A stretch of 44,743 nucleotides of DNA from Polyangium sp. 6x1 (lineage in GTDB: Bacteria; Myxococcota_A; Polyangia; Polyangiales; Polyangiaceae), in contig NZ_JARZHH010000083.1 in NCBI RefSeq assembly GCF_029946515.1, positions 1 through 44,743 of the forward strand, read 5' to 3'. Positions 33,153 through 41,111 of this stretch are shown in pieces (within the stretch, counting starts at the first letter, position 1; the number at the start of each line of letters is the position of its first letter). A program made the translations under genes and the position numbers. The notes beneath the pieces were generated by a model. The model was not told the DNA's origin. It did not search any database and was given only the letters and a program-made list of their open reading frames with translations.

Positions 33153-33168
33153 CATACGCATCTGTCAA
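33140..33168 (-). promoter_or_regulatory. Near-consensus sigma-70 promoter of the SDR-MFS operon
   Basis: On the minus strand TTGACA (33163-33168) is separated by exactly 17 bp from TAATAT (33140-33145). The -35 is perfect and the -10 differs from TATAAT at two positions. It faces the SDR start at 33059, giving a leader of about 75 nt. Such a clean housekeeping promoter is rare in this GC-rich window. Confidence 0.75.
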
Positions 33169-33283
33169 CCCGGCCCCGCGGCCCGACGCTCCCTTCTGCA
33201 GGAGGGCGTCAGACCCTGGAGGCGTGCCCTAGAGCACCAGGTCGACCGAGCCCTTCAGCGAAGCTCGGGGGTGAGCTCCACCG

Positions 33284-34915
33284 CTAGCCTCGTACGACCC
33301 GCAAAAACACGTCGAGCCGCAGCGCGTCCGCCCGCGTCTTCGCCCTCGATCCCGCGGGTGCGGGCTCCCTCCGCCAGGCCGCGCTCGCGAGCGCCGAGGC
33401 CTCCGCCGCGCGGCCCTTCCGCTGCACCTCGTAATCGACCGCCTCCACCGCCTCCTCGATCCGACTGAAGCGGGCCATGCTCTCGCCGTCGAAGAGGACC
33501 TCCCAGCGCTTGCCGCGCGCGCCGCGGCTCACGACAAGCGCCTCCGCGAGCTGCCCCGGCCGTGGCTCGAAATGCAGGACGAGCCCATATTTGCCGAGAG
33601 ACGACCACGCATTGCCGGAGATCGCGCGGACGTCACCGGAGAGCCCGAGCCCCAGCGGATCGAAGCGCGCGGCGCGGTCCTGGATCTCGCCCAGCGTGAT
33701 CGCGCCCGCCTCGAGCTCGAATCCAGGATGATCGAACGCGATCCGCTCCCACGCGCGCCTCGCCTCGGAGGCGTCGCGGCCCTCGAGGTCCAGATCCCGC
33801 GGCATGCCAAAGAGAGACGGGAGCGTGCAGAGATCCAGGGCGGAAAGATCCACGAAATCAAGGATCAAGCAATCGGTTTTTCCAGGAAAGAGACGTGTCC
33901 CGCGCCCCACGCATTGCGCGTAGAGCCCCTCGTTCCGCGTGGGGCGGGCCATCGCGACGCAGCTCACGCCAGGATCGTCGAAGCCCTCGGTCAAGACGCC
34001 GACATTGGTGAGCACGATCGTGCGGCCTTTTCGGAAGTCTTCGAGGGCTCTCGCGCGGTCCTCTGGCTTCATGGTGCCGTGGACGATGCCGGCGGGGACA
34101 CCGAGGGCGTTGAGCGCATAGCAGAGGTTCCGCGCGTGGCTCACGGTCACGCAGAACGCAATGGTGCGCCTGTCGCGCGCGAGCTCCTGGATCGCGCGGG
34201 CCACGAGGGCGTTGCGCTCCTCGATGTCCACGGCGAGCGCGAGCTCGTCCTCGGCGAAGTCGAGGCCCTCGCCCGAGAGGCGCGAGAGGTCAGCGGTGGT
34301 GGCAATGCGATACCCGGAGAGCGGAGCGAGATACCCTTGCTCGATGAGCTCCGGCAAGGTCTTCGTATAAACGATGCGCTCGAAGACCGCGTCGAGGCCC
34401 TTTCCGTCGCCGCGCGTGGTGGTGGCCGTGAAGCCGAGCAAGGTGCCATTCCAGCCGGAATCGAATGCTCCGAGGCGACGGAGGACGCGAAGGTTGTCAG
34501 CGGCGGCAGCGTGGTGGCATTCGTCGTAGATGACGAGCCCGATGTCACGGCCCGCGAGGAGGTCTTCGAGGCGCGCCTCGTGAAGCGAGCGGATCGAAGC
34601 CACAAGGACCTTGGCATCACGCGGCGCGCGGCGCGCACCTTGCTCGACGGCAACGATGGCAGCACCAGCGAGGGCGCGGTGGATCTTGTCGCGGGCCTGC
34701 TCGACGAGCTCCTCCCGATGCGCGAGCACGAGGACACCGCGGCGCGCAAGGCGGGAAAGCTCGGCAAAAATGACGGTTTTGCCAGCGCCGGTCGGGAGGC
34801 AAACGACCATGCGGCGGACACCCGCGCGCCGGGCGGCGAGGACAGCGCTCAAGGCTTCGCGCTGGTAAGGGCGGAGCGAAGGCGCAGGCGATGTCGGGGG
34901 CGGGGCAGGGGTCAT
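33284..34915 (-). CDS. Superfamily 2 DEAD/DEAH-type helicase
   Basis: A 543-residue helicase: SLRPYQREALSAVL (Q-motif region), Walker A CLPTGAGKTVI near residue 38, IYDECHH (motif II, DECH), GFTATTTR (motif III region), and in the second RecA domain VLTNVGVLTEGFDDP and YAQCVGRGTRLFPGK (motifs V and VI). It is the restriction-type SF2 helicase also found in DNA repair and phage defence proteins. About 150 C-terminal residues are not recognised. ATG at 34915 is chosen because the helicase domain starts just after it; the upstream open frame runs antisense to the lysoplasmalogenase-like gene. No nuclease is fused or adjacent, so its role is open. Confidence 0.85.
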   Translation of the reverse strand: MTPAPPPTSPAPSLRPYQREALSAVLAARRAGVRRMVVCLPTGAGKTVIFAELSRLARRGVLVLAHREELVEQARDKIHRALAGAAIVAVEQGARRAPRDAKVLVASIRSLHEARLEDLLAGRDIGLVIYDECHHAAAADNLRVLRRLGAFDSGWNGTLLGFTATTTRGDGKGLDAVFERIVYTKTLPELIEQGYLAPLSGYRIATTADLSRLSGEGLDFAEDELALAVDIEERNALVARAIQELARDRRTIAFCVTVSHARNLCYALNALGVPAGIVHGTMKPEDRARALEDFRKGRTIVLTNVGVLTEGFDDPGVSCVAMARPTRNEGLYAQCVGRGTRLFPGKTDCLILDFVDLSALDLCTLPSLFGMPRDLDLEGRDASEARRAWERIAFDHPGFELEAGAITLGEIQDRAARFDPLGLGLSGDVRAISGNAWSSLGKYGLVLHFEPRPGQLAEALVVSRGARGKRWEVLFDGESMARFSRIEEAVEAVDYEVQRKGRAAEASALASAAWRREPAPAGSRAKTRADALRLDVFLRVVRG

Positions 34916-35003
34916 GCGGGGGCGGGGAGTGTAGCCGGTCCCGCGGCGGGCGTCGCTCGAAGCGCTCTGTAAGGCCGAAAGCGATACGGTAAGCTCTCGC
35001 CCC

Positions 35004-35675
35004 ATGGATCTAGCTTCCTCTCGGCGCCGCGAGGCGATCTTCTTCGGAGCGTACCTCGCAAGCGCGGCGGCCTCGTGTGTGCTCATCACGCTCGCGCCAG
35101 GCTCGATCGCGTACCGCCTGCTCAAGGTCACCCCGCTTTTTTTGCTTTGCGCCGCGCGTCTGCGCGAGAGGCAGGGGCGGCTCGCAAAGTTCGTCGGGCT
35201 CGGGCTCTTCGCGTCACTCGTCGCAGACGCCGTCATCGATAACGTCTTCGTAGCCGGACTCGGGGTGTTTCTCGTCGCGCACCTCTTTTATCTCATCGGA
35301 ATGGGTTTGCCAGGGCGCACGGCCGGCGCGTGGCTCACGATGCTGCCAGCGCTCGCCTTCGGCGGGCTCATGTGGAAAATCCTCGTCGGATCCGGCCGCG
35401 CACCGGAGGCCCTGCACGCGCCCATCACGGCGTACGCAATCGTCATCTCATCGATGCTCGGTCGAGCACTCGGGCGCGCCCTCGTCGAGCCAAAGGACCA
35501 CGCCTCACGCATTTTCTGCGCAGGCGCGATCTTCTTCGTGATATCGGACTCGCTCATCGGAGTGAATCGCTGGGTATTTCCTCTACCTCTCGGGCCAGTC
35601 TGGATCCTTTCAACGTATTGGCTGGGCCAATTCTTGATTTTTCGAGGATCCACGCCAGGGTGTTCCACAGCGTAG
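35004..35675 (+). CDS. Lysoplasmalogenase-like (YhhN/TMEM86) membrane protein
   Basis: A 223-residue membrane protein with about seven or eight helices in the YhhN/TMEM86 pattern: YRLLKVTPLFLLCAARLRE, GLGLFASLVADAVID, FLVAHLFYLIGMG, and the C-terminal FVISDSLIGVNRWVFPLPLG. The Asp residues of VADAVID and VISDSLIG are the expected conserved acids of this family, which hydrolyses the vinyl-ether bond of lysoplasmalogens. Plasmalogen-type lipids are known from myxobacteria, so the function fits. It is divergent from the helicase (88 bp between starts), and its 3' end meets repeat R2. Confidence 0.78.
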   Translation: MDLASSRRREAIFFGAYLASAAASCVLITLAPGSIAYRLLKVTPLFLLCAARLRERQGRLAKFVGLGLFASLVADAVIDNVFVAGLGVFLVAHLFYLIGMGLPGRTAGAWLTMLPALAFGGLMWKILVGSGRAPEALHAPITAYAIVISSMLGRALGRALVEPKDHASRIFCAGAIFFVISDSLIGVNRWVFPLPLGPVWILSTYWLGQFLIFRGSTPGCSTA

Positions 35676-35679
35676 CGCC

Positions 35680-35786
35680 GGGGTTTCACCCCGGACCCGA
35701 CCAGGGGTTGTCCACCCCTGGACCCGGACCAGCGCAAGCGCTGGACTCGGGGTCGATGAACTGCGCGATGCGCAGTTCATCGAACG
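35680..35786 (-). repeat. Hairpin repeat copy R2
   Basis: Same length (107 bp) as R1 and in reverse orientation. The order on the plus strand is a GGGGT...ACCCC-type hairpin (35680-35692), a second such hairpin, the AGCGCAAGCGCT palindrome, and a 12-bp stem with GAT loop. Compared with R1 about seven bases differ, and four of these are paired changes that keep two stems (C-G to T-A). It begins four bases after the lysoplasmalogenase-like stop codon and may terminate transcription. Confidence 0.85.
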
Positions 35787-35880
35787 GGCCAGGTCAAGAC
35801 AGGCAACGACCCTGCCCACCAACACAGCGGCGCTGACGGTTCCGCGTGAAATGAACTTCCACGGTCTTGCCACCGGCCTG

Positions 35881-35953
35881 TGGAAGAACTGCGCGAAGCG
35901 CAGTTCTTCCAACAAAGGTCCAGGGCTGGCCCAGCAAAGAGGGGGCGGACAGC
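35881..35953 (+). repeat. Hairpin repeat copy R3 (degenerate)
   Basis: It starts with a perfect 14-bp stem (35881-35894 with 35898-35911) and GAA loop, sharing the ACTGCGC core of the family but with a different outer stem. A diverged remainder follows: GGTCCAGGGCTGGCCCAG and GGGGGCGGACAGC. The terminal stem is lost. Confidence 0.75.
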
Positions 35954-35969
35954 TTAAAAAACGTTCCCC

Positions 35970-36070
35970 GCATCGACTGCGCTTCGCGCAGTCGATGCCC
36001 AGAGGTCCAGGGCTGGCCCTGGTTCGGGTCGAGGGGCGAACAGCCCCCGCGGGGCCCGGGGCAGCGCCCC
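35970..36070 (+). repeat. Hairpin repeat copy R4
   Basis: A 13-bp perfect stem with TTC loop (35970-35998), then AGGTCCAGGGCTGGCCCTGG, a GGGGCGAACAGCCCC stem and a GGGGC-AGC-GCCCC stem ending at 36070. The order is the same as in R1 and the outer-stem bases have changed in pairs. It lies just beyond the 3' end of the FIST gene, so R2-R4 fill the gap between two convergent genes. Confidence 0.8.
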
Positions 36071-36098
36071 GGCTCCACGGTCCCGGATGAGACTCAGC

Positions 36099-37301
36099 TC
36101 AGCCCGCGATGACGAGCGAGACGGACAGATTCGAGTGGACGTTGCCCACGCCGGGGACGTGGCCTTGCTCGCCGAAGGTGCAGAAGCCGAGGATCGGGAT
36201 GTCGCCGAGCCGACCTCGGAGGCGCGAGAGCACCTCCTCGATACGACTGCCCACCGCGCCCGCGCAGCCGGCGCAGTAAATCAAGAATGCGCCACGCGCG
36301 TCCCGCGGCTCGATGTTCGCCGCAGCGAGGCAGCGGTCGACGAGGCGGTCGACGATGCCCACCAGCGAATCTGCGCTGCCGGACATGAGGCATACCGTGG
36401 CGCCCTGCGGCGCCTCGGCGAAGACGTCGATCCGGCCCTCGGGGTGCGCATGCGCCGGGTGGAGCAGCAGGTAGAATGGCTGCGCCGCGTCGCCGCCGCG
36501 TGCGATGCCCACCGGGGTCACTGCGGTCTGCATGAGCAGGTTGCCGCCCTCGCGCACCTCGGCGGCGATCGAATCGCCGATCCAGCCGTGGAGGACCTCG
36601 GTTGCTGGGCGGCCGTCGAGCTTCTCGATGGCGCGGCCGTTTGACGCGGTGATCACGGCGCGCTTGTCGGTGGGCTCGTACGGGGCCTCGATGACTGCGC
36701 CGAGACGTACGGACGCGCCCCAGAGCCCTGCGAGGGTGACGCCCTCGCGCAGCACGCCCCGGTCCGTGAAGATGCTCCAGGCGCCCTCGATCGTGTGATC
36801 GGCGGCGCTGCCGCCGAAGACGGGCACGCCGGGCAGGACGTCGGCGATGCCGGCGAGGATTTCCTCCTCGCGGCCGGGCGTGACTGCGAGGAACACGAGC
36901 CGCGGGGGCTCGCCTGCGGGGCCGCTCGACGCGAGCGCTCGCGCGGCCTTGCGGCCTGCCTCTCGCGCGCCCTCGGCGAGATCGGCGCTGCCCACGGCGA
37001 ACGACGCATCCTGACCGGCTCCGAGGAGGAGCACGCCCACGCCGCCATTCGCGCCCATGACCACGCCGCTGCCCGTGAGCACCCCGAGGGATGTGGTCGC
37101 GCCGTGGAGGGGCACGCCGGGCAAGGCTTCGCGGAATGCGGCGTGCACCACGCTCGCGTCGTGATCGACTGTGGCAGCCACGATGGCGAGCCGCGGCTCC
37201 TTGCCCCCGAGCGCGTGTCGCGCGACGGATGCGGCTTCGTGCGCGGCGGCGCGGGTCTCCGGGGCGGCGCTGTGTCCAGCGCCCATGACGAGATCGCTCA
37301 T
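36099..37301 (-). CDS. FIST-domain sensory protein
   Basis: A 400-residue protein with FIST N-terminal and C-terminal domains: VPLHGATTSLGVLTGSG near residue 65, VPVFGGSAADHTI near 155, then LLLHPAHAHPEGRIDVFAEA and LIYCAGCAGAVGSRIEEVL in the C-terminal part, ending PILGFCTFGEQGHVPGVGNV followed by HSNLSVSLVIAG. FIST proteins are proposed small-ligand (amino acid) sensors that feed two-component or chemotaxis circuits. ATG at 37301 has GGAGGAGG just upstream. No kinase is adjacent; it follows an uncharacterised protein gene by 35 nt. Confidence 0.88.
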   Translation of the reverse strand: MSDLVMGAGHSAAPETRAAAHEAASVARHALGGKEPRLAIVAATVDHDASVVHAAFREALPGVPLHGATTSLGVLTGSGVVMGANGGVGVLLLGAGQDASFAVGSADLAEGAREAGRKAARALASSGPAGEPPRLVFLAVTPGREEEILAGIADVLPGVPVFGGSAADHTIEGAWSIFTDRGVLREGVTLAGLWGASVRLGAVIEAPYEPTDKRAVITASNGRAIEKLDGRPATEVLHGWIGDSIAAEVREGGNLLMQTAVTPVGIARGGDAAQPFYLLLHPAHAHPEGRIDVFAEAPQGATVCLMSGSADSLVGIVDRLVDRCLAAANIEPRDARGAFLIYCAGCAGAVGSRIEEVLSRLRGRLGDIPILGFCTFGEQGHVPGVGNVHSNLSVSLVIAG

Positions 37302-37336
37302 GGTCCTCCTCCCTGCTTCTTTCGTTGGGGAGCGTT

Positions 37337-38002
37337 TTATCGTTGGATCGGCAAGAACTGCAAGAGCCCGTCGAGCTCGGTCGCGGGCACGAGGGAGCGC
37401 AGCGCCCTGGCGACCTTCGTGACGGCGTGCGGATCGTCGGGCGTCGCGGCGTCGTACGTGCGCAGGTTGATGCCTGTCATGAGGATGAGGCGCGAGATGA
37501 AAAATGCGCCGTGCTTCCGGTCGAGTTGCCGCACCACCGCGGCGATGCCCCCCAGCGAGCGCCGTGGGGCAGCGGAGGAGGCGGGCCCCGCGGAGGAAGG
37601 CGAGGGGGCGTATACCGCGTTGATGGCGCTCTGCGGCGGCGGGGTGCGCTCGAAGGGCGCTGGGGGGGGCGAGGTCTCGAAGCGCGGCATGAACGCGCTC
37701 ACGGGCGCGGAGGGTGTGGGCTGGCCGGGGGGGACCGAGCGAGGTCCCTCGGGAACCGCGTCCTGGTTCCACGGGGCGCGATCCAGGGGGCGTTGCGGGC
37801 TCGTCACGGGGATACTCTCGCGCAGAATCGAGGGCGGCGTCCACAACGAACTGCAATCGTGTCCCTCCGCGAGTCTGCCGCTGTGCGTCAATCGTCTGAC
37901 TCCCGGAAAAACGGGCCAGCGTATGGCCACGGTGGAATCGGTGAATGCGTGGGGTTCATCCCCACCAAACTCGACCTCCACGATCTCCTCGTGCAGGGGC
38001 AT
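37337..38002 (-). CDS. Uncharacterised protein with proline-rich linker
   Basis: A 221-residue protein. The N-terminal ~70 residues (VEVEFGGDEPHAFTDSTVAI and SLWTPPSILRESIPV) and the C-terminal ~75 residues (GGIAAVVRQLDRKHGAFFIS and LILMTGINLRTYDAATPD) look folded. They are joined by a Pro/Ser/Ala-rich linker of about 75 residues. I do not recognise either domain. The ATG start at 38002 lies inside a perfect 7-bp hairpin that also covers the only ribosome-site-like sequence, which may limit translation. The FIST gene follows, so a shared regulatory role is possible. Confidence 0.6.
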   Translation of the reverse strand: MPLHEEIVEVEFGGDEPHAFTDSTVAIRWPVFPGVRRLTHSGRLAEGHDCSSLWTPPSILRESIPVTSPQRPLDRAPWNQDAVPEGPRSVPPGQPTPSAPVSAFMPRFETSPPPAPFERTPPPQSAINAVYAPSPSSAGPASSAAPRRSLGGIAAVVRQLDRKHGAFFISRLILMTGINLRTYDAATPDDPHAVTKVARALRSLVPATELDGLLQFLPIQR

Positions 38003-38015
38003 TGACAGGCCCCTG
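37994..38015 (-). promoter_or_regulatory. Hairpin over the start codon, repeat-derived
   Basis: CAGGGGC (37994-38000) and GCCCCTG (38009-38015) form a 7-bp stem with an 8-nt loop. In the minus-strand transcript the 5' arm holds the AGGGG ribosome-site candidate and the 3' arm pairs from within codon 1 (ATG) onward. The sequence CAGGGGC...GAC...GCCCCTGGTGGG resembles the third hairpin of repeat R1, so it may be a repeat fragment. Confidence 0.5.
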
Positions 38016-38055
38016 GTGGGCTTGCCAATGATTCAATAAAGATGAAATAATTCGC

Positions 38056-38927
38056 TCATGAGGTTTCTTGGGCCGGGATCACGACGCTCATGCTGCGATG
38101 GGAAGCTTCGAGCGAAGGTGGCTCGTGCGGTCGGACGTCGAGCTCCCTCAGCGCACGCGCAGAGGCCGTCGGGAGATCGACGCGTCCGAAGTGACGAACC
38201 CAAAAGCTCGCGCCTGCGAGCTCCTCCGCGCATCGCTGCGAAAGCTCGCGGATGTTCGGGTCGTCGGTTCGGGTCGTCGCCGTGGTCAACGACGCCAGGC
38301 GAGCACGCACGGGGAGATCGATCGCGAGTGCGCCCAGCATCAGGTGACAGAGCGCGCCGTGGAACGCCGCGAGCCTGTTCGCAGGCGAAAGCGCATGGCT
38401 CTGATCGAAGTCCCGCGAAGCGCGGAGCCGATCCTTCGAGACCGACCTCCCGATCAGGGGTTCGGCCGGCAAGACCGCGGCATCGAGCAGCGCGTCGAGG
38501 GCACCGCCGCCCGTAGCGACATCGACGGCGCTGAAGAGCCGCACGACCGGGGAGCGGGGCATCTGCACGTCGACCTCACGGCCGGGATGGATCGCGGGGG
38601 GACCGCGGAGCGTGCTGAGCAAGAGGGCGAGACCGCGGTGGTACAAGATGCCGGCGCGCCGCTCGGCGGACACGGCGCACTTCAGCGCGACGTCGAAGTG
38701 AGGGATGGCCTCCCTGGCCTGGCCAGCGGCACACAGCAAGATGCCGTCGAACTGAAAAAGCGCCGCGACTTGGTCTGCGGCTGTCGCCGAGAACGCATCC
38801 AGGTCGATCTCGGCGTCGGATCGCGTCACCACGCGCAGCGCGCGGCCGGGCTCGCGGCCCGCGGAGATCCGCTCGTGAACGCGCTCGAACGCGGCGCGGA
38901 TGTCGGCTTCGCGGAGTGGCTTGCTCA
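38056..38927 (-). CDS. Uncharacterised helical (TPR-like) protein
   Basis: A 290-residue soluble protein, mostly helical. The N-terminal third has a TPR-like pair of helices (QVAALFQFDGILLCAAGQAR then EAIPHFDVALKCAVS), followed by a loop with GREVDVQMPRSPVVRLF, and a helical C-terminus. I do not recognise a named family. ATG at 38927 is chosen as the first Met before the helical domain; the upstream frame is not protein-like. It lies 23 nt after the broken hydrolase and 53 nt before the next gene, all on the minus strand. Confidence 0.6.
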
Positions 38928-38950
38928 TGGAGCGCCTTTGTACCTTGCCA

Positions 38951-39801
38951 TCAGGGGGCCGGCAGCAGATTCCCGAACCGCGCGTCTCCCTCGAGCGACC
39001 AAGGGAGCGCTTTGCGGGTCGCCTCGGCCACGGGGCCATTGTAACGATGTCCCACGTCGGCAGTTTTTACGATACGTGTCGGGATCTTTGCCTCCCTCAG
39101 CCGCGCGGCCGCCCAGCGGGCGTCCTTCTCGCAGAAGCTTTGAGAGCAAATGAAGAGCACGCGATTGCCGCCGCCCTTGGCGAAAGCCTGCACAACTTCG
39201 GGCTTCCAGGCGTCATGGCCGCCTTCGATGAGCACGAGCCGCGAAAAATCCGCAGGGCGGCGATCGCGACGCCTTGAATCGCGCCGAGGGAAAACCCCAT
39301 GTAGAGGGGAGGGCCGGGATCCACGTAATCGGGATACGTCGCCGTGAGCGCCCGAAGGCCGGCGTCGATCTCCAGCTCGAGCGCCGCGTTGCTCTCGTAG
39401 GTGAAGCGAACATCGTCCGGGCCGGGGGAATTGTCGCGCGGGATGCCGCGAGGGCACAAGATGAACGCGCGATCCTCGAACAGATCGCGAACGGCCTGAC
39501 ATTGCCACTCGGGCCGACCGTAATTGCCGTGCGCGGCGATGACGACGGGCCGGCGCGACGTCGCGCCGATCGGCAGAGATACGACAGCCGCGGGATGACC
39601 GGGCACCGTGAGATCGACGATGGGCGACGCGGCTCGGAGTGGACTCGGCTCCTTCGGCGCGACGACGGCCGGGGGCAGGGCCGGCGGCGCGCTCGGACTC
39701 GGGCTCGTGGTGGGCGCCGCGGCGCTGGGCTCGGCGCGGCGCGCGTCGCAGGACGACGCGAGAGCCAAGAGGAGCATGAGGAGCGGCAGCGATCGAAACA
39801 C
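38951..39801 (-). pseudogene. Alpha/beta-hydrolase lipoprotein, frameshifted
   Basis: Starting near 39801 (GTG) with a lipoprotein signal (PLLMLLLALASSC) and an Ala/Pro linker, the frame encodes an alpha/beta hydrolase: VVIAAHGNYGRPEWQCQAVR, CPRGIPRDN and the nucleophile elbow YMGFSLGAIQG. Around 39245-39262, beside a run of five A, the reading must shift by one base. The other frame then continues sensibly with ADFSRLVLIEGGHDAWKPEV, LFICSQSFCEKDARWAAARL and DVGHRYNGPVAEAT, supplying the catalytic acid and His region, to a stop at 38951. Together they make one hydrolase of about 280 residues. Either a recent pseudogene or a sequencing error. Confidence 0.72.
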
Positions 39802-40025
39802 CGGCTTTCGTGTTTAAACGAAACAGCTTCTTGGCGCCAGCGATCTGCTCGTCGACGGGGAGCTCCTCACGCTCGATGCTCGCCGCACCGCGCTCGACCG
39901 CGAACATCCGCGGGATCGACGTGGGGGAAGGGGGGCACGAGGCCGCGCGGCGCTCCACGTGCGCCTCGTGCTCGCCGCCGTGACCGCGGTCGAGTATATC
40001 CATGGGCCGTGCAAGAAGGAGCACC

Positions 40026-40541
40026 ATGATTCTTCCCAAAAAACGTGACCCGCGGTTCATCACCATCCGCCGCGGAGGGCTCCTGGAGGAAGGCACCCAT
40101 CACGCGCTGGCAATCTGGGCCGCGGATTGCGCGCAGCACGTCATGTTTTTTTTCGATGAATACAGGAAAGACGATGACCGGCCGCGGAGAGCGATTGCAC
40201 TGGTGCGAGCGTGGACCCGAGGCGAGGCGACAATGAAGGAGTGTCACAAGGCGGCGTTCGCTTCCAATGCCGCAGGCCGCGAGGCGCCCGCCGCCGCCCG
40301 GTTGGCGGCCCTGTCGGCGGGTCAGGCGGTGGCCGTGGCGCATGTGGCCGCCCATGAGTTGGGGGCTGCGGCATACGCCATCAGGGCTGTCAGGGAAGCC
40401 GCCCCCTCGGGCCAAGGGGACGCGGCTGCGCGAGCCGAACGCCAATGGCAGTGGGAACAACTGCCCAGCGGAATACGAGACCTCGTTCTCGACGACCAAA
40501 AACTGCGAAACGCACTCTGCTGGAACGTGTTCGTCGACTGA
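40026..40541 (+). CDS. Putative immunity protein (Imm5-like domain)
   Basis: A 171-residue protein matching the Imm5-like pattern: RRGGLLEEGTHHALAIWAAD near the N-terminus, DDRPRRAIALVRAWTRGEAT, KAAFASNAAGREAPAAARL, and AGQAVAVAHVAAHELGAAAY. These helical proteins are predicted antidotes for polymorphic toxins or contact-dependent toxins. ATG at 40026 follows an AAGGAG site at normal spacing. No toxin gene is visible on either side, so it may be an orphan immunity gene. Confidence 0.7.
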   Translation: MILPKKRDPRFITIRRGGLLEEGTHHALAIWAADCAQHVMFFFDEYRKDDDRPRRAIALVRAWTRGEATMKECHKAAFASNAAGREAPAAARLAALSAGQAVAVAHVAAHELGAAAYAIRAVREAAPSGQGDAAARAERQWQWEQLPSGIRDLVLDDQKLRNALCWNVFVD

Positions 40542-40642
40542 GCCGACGGCACGGCCACGAGGGGCTTCGGATGCGCGGACCGAGGGAAGGCACGAGCGTC
40601 ACGGAGCAGGCGAGCGCGAGCGTTGGCTTGCGATGAGGGACA

Positions 40643-40883
40643 ATGATGATGGTCCGGCAAACCACGGCTTGGTCGAAACCCCTGCTGCTCAGCCTCGTCG
40701 GCTTCGTCTTGGCTTCTGGTGATCAACGATCGGTACGACGAGGTCGTCTTCGAGACGAACGGGGGCGCGAGCTTCGGCATGGGGCCGGACGGGAAGGCTC
40801 CCTTCGAACGAGAAGGCACGATGCCGCTGCCGGAAGGGCCGTTCATGTTGCTGAGGCGGCAGCCCCTGGGCACCCGAGAATGA
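40643..40883 (+). pseudogene. Remnant or frameshifted small gene
   Basis: Frame 2 from 40643 starts like a signal sequence (MVRQTTAWSKPLLLSLVGFV). From about 40713 a different frame reads like protein: LVINDRYDEVVFETNGGASF, then GMGPDGKAPFEREGTMPLPE and GPFMLLRRQPLGTRE, with a stop at 40881-40883. The two would fit a single small exported protein if one base had been lost near 40700. Alternatively a 54-codon ORF starts at GTG 40719. The family is not recognised. Confidence 0.4.
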
Positions 40884-41111
40884 AATTCGCAGGTGTCGAG
40901 CGAACGAATGGCCGGGAGGGTGTAGGGATAGGCGTTCGGGTCCTCGACGCGGTCGCGGAGCAGCGTGATGGCTCGAAGGAAGCCGTCCGAAGGAGGGCGC
41001 CTTTAGGACCTGTGGGGCTTCATGCGAGTATCGGCGTAGCAACGTGAACCGCCGAGAGGCAAGCGTTCACGACCGCTTTCGCGACCGCGACGGATGCACC
41101 CGCTTGCCGTT
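40884..41111. other. Intergenic stretch without recognised gene
   Basis: Together with the remnant before it, 40542-41111 is a 570-bp interval with no intact recognisable gene. In the last 228 bp I see no ORF with protein-like composition, no strong hairpin and no promoter match. Confidence 0.4.

Noticed and set aside
33284-34915. Helicase as part of a DISARM or BREX system with the methylase at the left end
   Set aside because: They are about 30 kb apart with unrelated operons between and no other system subunits.
39802-40003. Protein-like minus-strand frame upstream of the hydrolase (EREELPVDEQIAGAKKLFRL)
   Set aside because: It has acceptable codon bias but no recognised domain and runs on into the hydrolase antisense or other frames; too weak to call more than a possible remnant.
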